NCBI RefSeq assembly: GCF_000708205.1
Contig: NW_014575555.1
Location: 370,689-434,688 of the forward strand
Source of the DNA: Mixia osmundae IAM 14324
Lineage: Eukaryota; Basidiomycota; Mixiomycetes; Mixiales; Mixiaceae
Length of the DNA stretch: 64,000 nt
Direction: 5' to 3'
The notes beneath the pieces were generated by a model. It had not been told where the DNA came from. It worked only from the letters and a program-made list of their open reading frames with translations, and ran no database searches. A program made the translations under genes and the position numbers. Position 1 is the first letter of the stretch. Each line of letters opens with the position of its first letter. This document shows positions 44,168 through 55,631 of this stretch, in pieces.

Positions 44168-47100
44168 TTAGATGTTGACAGATGGCAGGCTGTCGAGAGT
44201 GTGACGGAACACGACAGGAATGACGATGAGGGCGACAAAGAAGGCGAGTACGCCGAGATAGATGAGTGAGTAGGTAAAGACGATCTTTCGCCTTTGAGCT
44301 TTTTGTTTGAAGCTGTAAATAGGCGCTCTGATCTGCCGACTTGGTCTGAGCCAGAAGAGCATCGTTGCGTGTGCGCGATCGATGAAGGGGATCAGCATTG
44401 GGATCGTCAACATGAACAGCAAAAAGTGGCATGTCAGAAAGTCGGCAGCGAAGAGTGACATTTCTGTGCAAGCTTGTAAGCGACTGTCTTTGATGACAAG
44501 CATGGCACATACCGATTATCTTGACAATGTACTCTCGTAGCGGCTGAGACCAGGCGTGGCCTCCGAGACCGCGTCCGTACCACCGTCCCGTCCACCAGGC
44601 TCGATTTGCCTCGTCATTCTTCATTTCTCTGCTCATGCAAAGCGCGATGAGGGCCTTGAAGATGAAGCGTTGGATATAGATGACTGCGATCATGCCAAGG
44701 ATGGCATGGCTGATGTTCCAGCGTTCGATGAGCCACTGCGGCCAGGTCAGCATACTGACAATCTTTATACGGTAGACCTACGAGGAATTCGAAAAAGGCG
44801 ACAAGGCCGACGACACTGCCGACATGTGCAATGGCGGCGATGACACTGCCAAAGCGAGCGCAGCAGTGACCCATCGCAGGACCGGCAAAGAGCGAGACAA
44901 GGAACAGTACTGCCAGCAGGACCGCATTCCAGACGATCGGACCGAGAGAGATGATAGCGATGCGGAGTAGAGCGTTGACTTGCGGATCGGCAAAGCTCTT
45001 GACAAACGCGTAGGCAATGACAAAGATCGTCGCGAACATGATGGGCGCTAGGATCTCCGAAAAGACAATGACGCGCCAGCCTGCACGAGGAACATCTGTT
45101 GAAAGCTTCTCTGATGGATGACCGAGTCTCTTCTTCTTGAAGCCGGTGACACGCGTGCGAGACAATCGACAATAGCCGATCCACGAGTTGCCATGCGAGC
45201 GACTGTTGCCTCTGCTCATCCAGCGCAGGAACTCCCGGTAATCAATGATGAAGTCGCTGATTGAGAACTGGTGGGGATTAAAGATGAAGGGAGCCAGACA
45301 GCTACGATTGAAGAAGAGTCAGCACAGACCCTGTTTGGGAGAAGTGACCAACGTACAGAGCAAGGATGGACACCCAGAAGTAGATCAAAAAGTTGGTCCA
45401 GACGGTCATGGTCGAGTAGAGTAGCAGGACGAGAGTACGCATGCCGAGATAGATGGAGGGTCCCGAGAATCTCGAGTATAGAATTGCAAAGGAAATGCGC
45501 GTTGTTGCAAAACCTCTGCCGGTGGCAATGTAACGAGCGCCGCCAAAGGTCATGTTGGTCAACAGCGAATGCGCTGAGATCTGCGTTCCGAAGACTTCGA
45601 AGACGGGCGAAAGCGAGATGAAATGTTTGCCTAGTCGCAGCAGAGCGCGTCCGACACCTCTCTCCGTCAATTCTTGCAAAAAGAGCGGCAGGAACGAGAT
45701 GAAAAAGACGATAAAGATGGAGATGATGCAGCGCTTTATCCAGTCGAAGACGGGTACGAGGTTGTAGCAGCCTTCGTTGCCAGAAAATTGACCATTGCTG
45801 TTATATGTACAAATGTCGAGATTGCTGTTAAGGGTGCCGAGGAAGACCATGACGAACATGAACAGCTGAACCGCCAATATGATGAGTATGTTATTCAAGT
45901 AAAACCCTGGATGACCGAAGTAGAAGGTCAGGAAGCGGTCAATTGGCAGTTGAGTGCCAAGGTAGTAGTAATCTCTCGATAGCATTTGTTCGCCCATACC
46001 GCTGCCGACTTTGGTCTGGAAATTGAGGATAGTCCCAAAGCCGAGGTCTCGCCCTTTGCCGCATTGGTAGTACTCTGTGTGCTTGATTCGTCCGCCGCGT
46101 TCGAACGCGTTCATGCCAGCATAGATGTCTTCTGATAAATGTAAACCCTTTTGCGCTTTCGAGACACCGCCTCGCGTGGTCATAAAGATCGCATTGAGGA
46201 AGTCAGGATGGCCATAGTGAAGCTTGCCACCGATGAAAGCAAGGGAGCGAGCGAGCAAAGTGCCAAAAGTCTGTTCCTTGCCGGCCGCCACGTCGCCAAG
46301 AACACCAATATGCTCCGAAAAGATATATTCTCGCGCGCCGACGATCGCGACTGGAGGTCTGAGCTTTGCCGCTGCAAATCCTTGAGGCGAGTAAGGGCTC
46401 TCTTTGGTTGGATGCAGCTCCTCGAACTCGCCAAGGACGTTGCGAATCTTGATAGCCTCCTCAAGGTAATTGTCCTGGTTGGCATCAATGAGCTGCACAT
46501 ATTCGCCACGATGGAAGATGATGGCATGGTTCTGATTGTCAGACTTGCCATCGCCCAAAATCGGGTTGCCTGGTAGCTCTATACGGAACTTGGGGCGTCG
46601 CTTCCCATCTGGCAGGATTTCTGAGTGACCGTCGATGAGTGCAGAATAGATGCGAGGCTCTCCGCCTTGCTTGCTGGAGCGTTCTTCGTCGAGATAGGCA
46701 ATCTGGAGATCGGGATACGCGCGCAGCAGGAACTCGGTGTTTTCAATCTCTTCCTTGTTGAACTTTGCGTAGCGCTGCATGGAGATGACGAAGCGGAACT
46801 TGCGACGAGCCATGCGCTCGAGTTCACGCTCTAGACGTTCCGTATTGCCGCCAAACATCTGGACGACCTCAGGATTTTCGACACGATAGAGCAGCTTGAT
46901 TGCTTTTGAGTAGTTCATGAAGCCTGAGACGGTTCTGTAGAGAGTCTGTGCGCGTAGAGATGCCCAGATCCGTGTGCGCAGTGTATATTCTGGCGCGGCA
47001 GACTTGAAGCCAATCATGTAGAACGGAATATCGTCCGCCTTGCTCTTCGCATCTGCCTTCTCATCGTTGCCTGATCCGTTGGCAAATGGATAACCGCCGA

Positions 47101-49910
47101 ATACGTTTGACTCTTCTGCCAGTATCTTCGTGTCGCGCACAAAATTGTCCCATTCGATCGGATGGAGCTGTTTGAGATATTCGAGCAAAGTAACCCGCGC
47201 ATTCTGATCTTCTTCTCGGATGATTTCTCGTAGAGACAGCAAGATTTTCTCGCTGTAGTGCGGCGTAAGGACAGTGAAAGTAGGCATGGAATCGACCGGA
47301 AGCGCCTCTGGCAGAGCTACCGTGAGCGACTGGGCGAAGAAAGAGACACGCCTTTCGGCTTCAGATCCATGAGGGAAGAATTCAGTCTTTAGGCCCTTGT
47401 CCTCCTGCGAGATGAAGAAGATTGGAGCGCGCAGCGTGCGCTTGCCCTCGTTGTCAGACGGCACTTGATGATAGAGCAGACGTTGGACATGATCGATAGA
47501 CAATCTGTGATGACCTTGTCAGCATGTGCGAGTGAAGCAATCGGAGGAATACGAACAGATGTTCGCGATACATGCTGATGACGATGGCGTTCCAGACTTG
47601 CGAAACAAGCACTTTCGGCTTGTAGCGGACTTCCATGTCGCCCGTCGCGAGCAGCTTAGCATAAATCCGTTTGGGTAGTCGTGTGAAGATGTCGCGCCAA
47701 GGCGTCCAGACAGACAGACCAAGCGAAAAGGAACGAGCGATACTGAAGACGGTATTCCAGATGACATACCACAGGAAGGTATCGAGGAAGAACTATGCTT
47801 CGGGTCAGCATCCGCAAAAAGAATTAGAAGACCTGGACAGACCAATGTCAAGTCCATCAAGAACATGAGTGCTAGGGCGAAGGCCGGTTGCTGCGCACAG
47901 AGACCACTGCCGAGGACTTTGTCGCTGCAGTTGCGGACTGTCATGTTGACCATGACCTGGATCGGGTTCTTGAACGAGAGCGTCAGGAAAAAGTAGGATT
48001 CGGTAAACTTGCAGCCAAAGACGAGCGTCCACATCATGACACTGGTGAAGCGAGCAGCACCGACGAGAGCCGGGAAAGAAGCAGTGAAGGTCTGATTCGC
48101 CAAGTACTTGCGAGCCTTGCCTGCCACACGATCGCCGAACAGCCTGCCCGAAGGCACAATTGCAAACAGAAAGTAGAAGAACACCGATATGCCGAATTGC
48201 ACGAAAGCGATGATGCGTGCAACCTGTGAGTCACGATTGAAGCCCGCGATATAGACCGTCGGACCAGCTGTCAATGCCAGAGCAACGAGCAGGAAGACGA
48301 GTCGGCGACCAAGATGCGATGTGTGATTCCATGTTGTAGGGACGTATGAAAACTCGGCAAGGGTGGCAGCGATCATAATGAGCGAAGCAACGGCGCCTCC
48401 AAGGGCGGTCGCTGAGAAGCGCATCGCCAACGTTGGTTCCTTTTCACCAGAGCGCGTGTAAATCTTAGGCGAGTTGTAGGCAGTGTAGAACCAGAACATG
48501 GCAATATGGATGACCCAGATGCGATTGAAGTTGACAAGCAGATGCAGGAATGAACGGCGCTCGTAGTATGTCTTGAAGAATGCTCGGTTCCACTCGATCT
48601 TATCAAACTTCATGAAGCGCTGCGCAGGTGGTATGTCGACTAGACGGGTACGATCAGTGAGCACGATGCGATTGATGCCCTCGGGATACCAGAAAAGCTG
48701 GTTGACATCTTCGTAGCCAATGATGGCCTCGTGATCACGCTCTCTACGTAGGAATTGACCATCGATGACTTCGTAGCCTTGATCACGCAAGAAACGATAG
48801 AGCGGTCTGATGACAGCGCGTAGATAGAGACCTTCTGGCACCGGCTCGAGGCGCTCTTGGCACTCCGGAGAGCGATAGTAATCGTCCGCGCATTTGAAGA
48901 TGAAACATAGGCACTCCGGTGTGTATCTGACCTGAGCTGCCTCGCCCCAGCAGAGTAGGTATAGTGCGATTTGGCGGAGCATATCATACTCTGACATGTT
49001 TGCCATGGCCTTGCGCCAGCGCGAATGAGCAGATTCGAGTGTCTTGCCGGCCGCAGTCTGGGGCAAGCCCGTAGTCACGCCCTTCTTTTTCTTGCCAAGC
49101 TTCGTCATACCCGGCACAGCCGTGTTGACTTGCCCGATGGCATCGTCCAGATCAAGCTGAGCAGCAAAATACCATTTGCGATAGTTTGCATGTTCACCGC
49201 CGATATAATCAGCGTGTAAAGTCAAGAGAGCTTGGGCAGGCGGCATGCGAGACGCGCGCGAGTCAAGCTGAATCATCAAGTGGTCGTACATGTTGCGCAT
49301 CGAATCGTGCTGGAATCCAAACTTATTCGCCAGATCGATGAAGACATCCTCGATTTCCTCCTTGCTGATCGGTATCTGCGATTCTGCAGACCAAGCAGGA
49401 TACGGCTCGCGCAGCTTGGAGTAGGGCTGGAAGTCTTGGCTTGGAAATCCGCCGTAGGTAGGCGTAGATGCACCAGACGAGTAGGAATTGACGCCGGCAC
49501 GGGCAAAAGCAGGAGCAGGTCGCTCTTGCATGAGCGAATCCGTCGAAGGCGCGCCATAGCCTGCCGTGCCGCGCTGATAGACGCCATCGCCCGCTTCAGA
49601 CTCCGAGTCAAGCTCGTACTTTTTTGTGCCTGCGTGTGTCAATTGCATCAGTACGTCGTAATGCACTGTTCCGATTTGACCTACTGTATGGTGTTCCGGT
49701 CTCGCTAGAATACGTCTCGCGGCTGGCGTAACCAGGACCCGAGGGGTTGTTGTAGCTGCCATAGTCTCCCTCCACGGAAGATTGATCGCTGAAGCCGGTG
49801 GGCTGTCGCGCCGGGTTGTTCGGTCTTACGCCAGCAAAAGGGTTAGCAGGTGGTTCGCCGGTTGGCGTACGGATATAGGCGGCATCTCTGGCGCCACTTG
49901 ACTGCGACAT
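44168..49910 (-). CDS. FKS1: 1,3-beta-D-glucan synthase catalytic subunit
   Basis: The GT48 plasma-membrane enzyme that makes cell-wall beta-1,3-glucan from UDP-glucose, target of echinocandins. Exons 49685-49910, 47843-49629, 47557-47792, 45357-47504, 44782-45301, 44513-44735 and 44168-44463, introns 46-55 nt, 1811 residues. Seen in order: hydrophilic N-terminus rich in Ser/Gly/Tyr, the FKS1 domain 1 ([37 protein letters not shown]), membrane helices, then the cytosolic catalytic part ([63 protein letters not shown]), and the C-terminal membrane bundle. The RIAFSFSAR-type stretch around [13 protein letters not shown] is intact. All joins are in phase. Confidence 0.97.
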
Positions 49911-50549
49911 ACTCTCGGTGTATCTCTATGATGCTGGCAGTCTGCCTGAAGGCCGGGCGATGACACTGAGCCAAGCAAGGCCGATGCGCACGGATTCTCA
50001 AAGCTGGATATTCTCGACGAGCCTTGGCAGTCTGCGAGCTGCTCTCCCGGTGCCAGCACGTCGCCAGCAAGCCAAGAAAGTCTTGCTGAGCGACCGCTTG
50101 ACTCCTTCCCTCGATCCGCGAGGCAAGATTGAGTCGTAAGACCGGACGGCGCACGAGCGTTCTCGAAGAAGGCTCCGAGTGCCTGGCTGGCTGCTGATGC
50201 TGCCTGGAGAGGTAGCAGAAGCCGCAGTGAAGCGAGGACTGTCAGTCTCGAAGATCAGACCTTGCCTACCGAGTCTCTGCTCGCTCTCGATCTCGGTATC
50301 GGACTAACGCCTAGGGGCGGTGCGCGTCGAAAATGGTGATACACGCGCGCTGTTTTTCAAACGCCACCGGCCGAGGCAGCTGGCCGTGTCATCGCTTTGA
50401 AAAAGGGCCATTTGCATGATACAACATGATGCGATATGCTGAACTGATTGCACATGCTAATAAGTGTACTGCAGAGAAGCGGTCAACGCGCTGCGGCAGG
50501 TTTGGGCGGCTCGAGAAGTCCAACGCCCCATCTGCAAGCCGATCCCGGA
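49911..50549. other. FKS1 upstream region
   Basis: 639 bp between the FKS1 start codon and the 3' end of the upstream GT49 gene, both transcribed on the minus strand. It must hold the FKS1 promoter and leader. No coding signal was found. Confidence 0.5.
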
Positions 50550-53500
50550 TCAGCTTCTACCCATACAGCAAGGCACAGAGGCGTACGATGCGTGGACCCG
50601 CTCGCACATGAAACGGAGGTGTGTGGCGCGATCTGATTGCCACTGGTCGAGGGAGAGGAAGCCGCGGCCGTAGTGCATGCATGCTTCTTGATGGAATTTT
50701 GTGTAAAGTCGCGAGGAGATCGATGTCTGCGAGGCAAGTCAGCAGCCGCTTGCGGCCATGTACACAGTCAGCCTACCTTGATGCGATCAGCTTCATCCAT
50801 AGTATTGGACGATTCGCCTTGAACTGGCTCGAGTGTGAACGCCCATTCGTCAGGCAAGACGTAGAGCTCTGCGCCAGAAAGATACATTTGGTAGACGCAC
50901 GCTGCTTGATTGGTCTGGAAGCGCTCAGTACACCAGGGCTGAGCTTCGCGTGAGATGACGAGATGCGGCGAGTAATGCAGATCGTAGTCGGTCACTTTGT
51001 AGAGGTGACTGCCACCACCGATCGTACCATTGACGCCGAGTGATTGACCGCCGCCAGACTCTGCGCTATCCGCAAGTCGAGGATCTGTACGAGCCTTGCG
51101 CCAGAGCTGCCAATTGGATGGACCCCGGTTGGCAGCCCACTCTCGGTCGTAGAGCGCAAAGACTGGCCGCTCGGGCACAGTCTCGCCAGGCGCAGCGACC
51201 GACACGGGAGGATGCAAGGACGATAGGCCCACGAGCGTTGCTTTGCGCTTTGGCCAGCGGCTTAGAGGAAAGTCCAGCGTCGAGAGATGCTGTTGATAGA
51301 AGCGCTTGCCGAGGGGTGCGAACTCCGCCGGCGAGACCCCGCTGAGCTCCCACTCTTCATTCAGTACAGGCGCTCTTTGCTCCCGGAGATCGTCAATCGA
51401 CGAGAGACTGAGAGCTTCGCCAGCAGCATCGCGTCGGATGGCTGAAAAAACGGGCACAATAACGGCATCATTTGAATCGAGAACCACTTTGCGCACGCTC
51501 GAAGCTGCCAGACGTCGACGCAGTCCGTTCGAGGGCAGCAGGCGAGCGTCACCGGCCATCCAGACCATGTCTGTTCGTGCAAAGAAACGAGCGACATTCA
51601 TGTGGTAGTTGCTGCCCACTGGATGGGCGATGAGCCTTTCATACGTCTTGTTTAGCGAGTAGTCGGATAGCTGCGGCTGCGAAATGACGTGGAAGTCGAC
51701 CAATTGCTTTATGATACTGTCTGAATTTCTGAGCTCGGAGAGCGTCTTGAGTGTATTGGTTCGTTGCTCAACGTTGCTACTCTGATAAGGCGTCTCATAC
51801 ACGAGTGAGATCGGACCTTGCCAGCGCTTTGCAAATTCGGCCAGCTGCGGCAGCCAGATCTCATTGATGTAAAGACAAGCAGTCACTTCGGCAGTCGACG
51901 ATGCTGAAGTTGCGCGAAATGCGTAACTAGAGCAACGTCAGTTCTGCAGCTCTGATGATCTTCGCGATCCACTTACGGTTCGACATGCTCGTAGTGTCTA
52001 GGGCCTACTTTCGAATGCATCTTACTCATTCGATACGGATGCGAAAGAAGCGAGAGAGGGTCTCGAAGGACGGTCACGTTGGCTCTCCCGACCTGATTGG
52101 GCATCGGCAGTACTTCTTCGGCCACTGTTGGCGCGGCGATAGGCTCAAGCTGCTCGGGTTCTTCGTCAAGAACGGCAGCATCGCTATCAATGTCCAGCGA
52201 CGGCGCCAGCGACGCGGCAACGCTGTCCGGGTTTGGTCGATACCCGACTCCTTGTAGCAGTCTGTCGCGTCCGCCTGTGAAGCCTTGGGCAACTGTCTCG
52301 GCCCAATCGTTCAACTTTGCTTGCCCACTCGAATAGGCTGAGTTGGCTGCAAAGACTTGCTGTTGTTCCCTGGCGACGAGGCGAGCCTGGCTTGCGCCAC
52401 TTGATCGCAGCAGTGCAGACCAAAGCGTAGACGAAAAGTGGAAGAGCGCAAAGATGATATAAGCTGCCGTCAAGAAGCGCAGCACCAAAGCCCGCTTCTT
52501 CTTCACAGGCACAACGCGCGAATGCGTTGCACGGGCCTGCACGAGCGCTGTCGTGTCTGGCAGGACAAAGGACGAGAAAGGGCCGAGGACGAGCACAGCT
52601 GTCCTCTGCGGGAGCTTAGACAGTCGTCTAGAGTGCGTCGGACGCGGCGCGGGCCCTCTAGACTTGCTCAGCTTATATTCTTCGTCATCGCTGCCTGCCA
52701 GAACATCCTCCTTGTCTCTATACGCGCGCATTACTGGTGCGCTGCCTGACGAGGATAGTGCTGACGCTGGCCGCATCCATTTGAACATGCGTAGCCACCG
52801 CTTGTCGGAAGTGAGACCGGAAATGCTGCTCGTCGCGCTGCTTGTACTGCTGTTGCTGGTACTTCTGATGCCAGACTTTTCCGTGCCAGCGAAGCCAAGC
52901 CCGATGTCTGCTGCATACTTTGCATCCGCCTTAGAGCTTCCGTTGATCGAGGTGAAGCTGGCATGATTAGCCTGCATTGGACTTGGCGCTCTTGCACGGG
53001 GCACACTAGGCGAGAAGAGATCTTTTTCCCGTGCTCGGTCTTCTTCCAATGTTTCGCCAAAGGGGATGTAGCGACCCAGAGCGTTCGCATACTGTGCCAT
53101 CGTGCTACTTGTTGGTGTGTAGCTAGCAGTTGCAGGCAGACAGGCAGAGGTCAGTGAAGGGTATCGTGCGTGATTATCTTGCCGTCTCGGTGAGGGTCGC
53201 GATGCCGAGGAGACAGAGCTACCGGAGGGCGTCGTCGGTCGGCTGGGAAGGAAAATGCTTCCGTTGGTCGCGCTAGAAAGTATGCCGTCATGAGTATGCG
53301 CGGATGACATAGCTGTTGCAAATTGCGCAGGCGATTGTAGAGACGGACTTGCATCACTTGCGCTTGCTGATGCAGCACTTTGCAGGAATGATACGGTCGC
53401 CGGCGTGGTTGCGGGACGTAGCCTTTCGAAGCTGCTGGTCGATGGCCTAGGCGGCGAAGCGAGTCCTATCGTGGGTGACAGCGAGCTCGACATCGGACCG

Positions 53501-53990
53501 GTCGAAGGCGCAAAAGCTCCTGAGCCCAGCTGGGGAGACCCATCTCGTGATGTCGAATGACCGACAGCGCCATTGCGAGCAGCAGCAGATCCATCAGCAG
53601 CATTGAAGCTACCTCGTCGAGAGATTAGCCTGGACGGGCTGCCCGGCGTAGGTGTGCCCTTTTGCACATTGAGCCGCAGATTGGAGCGACCGATCGTACC
53701 ATCCAGATCGGATGGAACTGTCTTGTTAGCGGCAGGCGTGCCAAAGGAAGTCCATGCCTCATCGTCTTCCTCTGTCTCACGCGCAGTATATAAAGGTTGA
53801 TCCGGCTGCGCTCCCTCTATGCTGCCACTTGCGCTACCACTGCTGATGCTACTACGATCATGAAGCTCTCATCGTCAGGGACGCCGGCTCACTATAAGCG
53901 CTCGGTGGACACACCTGCTCGCTGAGCTCGTCTGACTCCCGTTTCTTTTGAAGGAATTCGTACGCATAGGCCGGGTGGTCATAGCGGCCT
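50550..53990 (-). CDS. GT49 (LARGE C-domain-like) glycosyltransferase, 5' end unresolved
   Basis: Exons 50550-50726, 50777-51926, 51977-53865 and a 5' exon ending at 53915, introns 49-50 nt. The C-terminal half is a Golgi-type glycosyltransferase family 49 domain: ISLVYETPYQ, FHVISQPQLS, GSNYHMNVARFFARTDMVWMAGDARLLPS and YLSGAELYVLPDEW; the last exon adds CMHYGRGFLSLDQW. A single membrane helix (LRFLTAAYIIFALFHFSS) precedes it, after about 400 residues of Ser/Thr/Pro-rich, probably disordered sequence. The N-terminal exon reads RYDHPAYAYEFLQKKRESDE in a frame open to about 54090, but I could not find its ATG. A long cytosolic tail before the anchor is unusual for a type II Golgi enzyme. Confidence 0.8.
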
Positions 53991-54099
53991 CTCGTCAAGC
54001 GAGCGCGTTCTACGTGTAGACTGTTTCCTCTGACGATCCGTGGCCTGCCACTGTGTTGTGCGATTGTGCAATGCGTGCGTGGTATGTCTCGTCCGAAAC

Positions 54100-55631
54100 G
54101 AGCGAGCGGAAAGGGTCGTGCGCGGCCACGGTGGAGTGAAAGCGAGCGTGTCTAGCCCTAGCAGATCATGCACATATCGTCCCTCGCTGTCCGGTCCTCT
54201 GCAGTCTCCCAGGCCTCTCCTAATCTGTCTTTGCGCAGTTGCTCGTGCCTTTGTTGATGTCGCTGCGCTTCCGTCGCGCTGGCTGGCTGGTTCACGGTTC
54301 GCACAAAAAAAAAAAAGAGAGACGCGACGCGCTTTCCAGCCTCTCAATCGTGATCATGATTGGCAGCTCGATCAAGTTGATCGGATTATGGCAATGTACA
54401 AGTGGGTTGGAGTGCTGAGTATGGACGTCATGGCGCCGCTCAGCGATGGCATCGCTCGATGTATGACTGCCGATGTAGGCCAGCGCTTCGATAGACGATG
54501 AAAGTGCTCGCGTGTATCTCGTTAGCGAAGAGCAGAAATGCATTTGTGACAGTGATCGTGTATTGTTGTATACCTGCGCATTCGCAACATTGCGCGTCAG
54601 AACGGCCTGAGCGCACACCCCAAGGCCCAGCATCAGTGTTTGCGAAGCAGGTGTGTATGCGGAGAAAGCAACAAAGAGCTTGTCACTCAAATTTAGTATC
54701 ATCAAAAGCATCTTCGGTGGCTTGCAGACGGAGTTGAGACTTCACTACCGCGGCAGTACCGAATCTGTCGGCGCATACACTTGGCTTAGGTCCAGATCAG
54801 GCCGGTAGCGTGACGTTTGAGCGCGTTGCAAAGTCAAAATCGCGCTTCCCGCGAGAACAACTTCTATCTGCCGAAAGCGTGGAGCGCGCCGCCGTAAGCA
54901 GGCAGAGACCCAGGAGAAGAGGATAAGCTCAAGTGGAAGTGTCTGAGCATACAATCCACTGGGATCGCGGGCGAGTGATCTGCAGCAAATTAGATCTGCA
55001 GGTCCGTCCCCGAACGTAGAAGGGATCCGCACGACGCCTCGCATGCGACGTGCCTGTTGACTTGCATCTCTGTCTGGCCATCCTTGTGGGTCGACTCAAC
55101 TTCGCCGTCGCAGCTCGCCGTGTCTGTCGATCTCCTAGGCAGCCTGCTGGAAACCAGCGGGGCAAGCATTCTCGAGAGGCAAGGGAGCAGTTGTCGGGGA
55201 ATCTACCGGCTCGAACTGCTGACGAGAGTTGTGAGAGACTTGGGAGAGGGTGACTGCCGTCGTTGCAAGGAAGCGGCAACTCGTGTGAGCGGAGACAGTC
55301 ACGGCAACGCGCCCAAGGAGCGACGACACTCACGCCTCCGAGGCTCCTCGCATCTTCACGCAACGCATATACGCACATACAACGCCCGTCGGCATATCAC
55401 AGCTATCATGTCACGCACGTCTGTCCGGTCAGAGCAACAAGCTGGCAGATAAGACTGCTCCAGACATCACAAGCTATCGCAAGCAACTTCCAACAAATTT
55501 ACGCTCAAACCTCGCTGGCCACGTACGTGCAAGGGGGCCCGATCCTTCGTCGATTCAGAGCGCTGTTGTCCATCATCGACTGAGCATTGCGCATTCGACG
55601 ACAACAGTGCTTCTACGCTGATCACAACAAG
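54100..55631. other. Long intergenic region upstream of CDC25
   Basis: About 1.5 kb between the GT49 gene and CDC25, the largest stretch without a confident gene. It holds a 12-13 base A tract near 54305-54318, just before a GAGAGA run. Frames on both strands (for example minus 54929-55378) are Arg/Cys-rich and look like chance ORFs. It probably contains the two divergent promoters, the missing 5' exon of the GT49 gene, and a long CDC25 leader with several upstream ATGs. Confidence 0.5.

Noticed and set aside
54292-55583. Frames on both strands between GT49 and CDC25 (for example minus 54929-55378)
   Set aside because: Composition is Arg/Cys/Ser-rich as expected from translating GC-rich non-coding DNA, with no conserved motif and no supporting introns.
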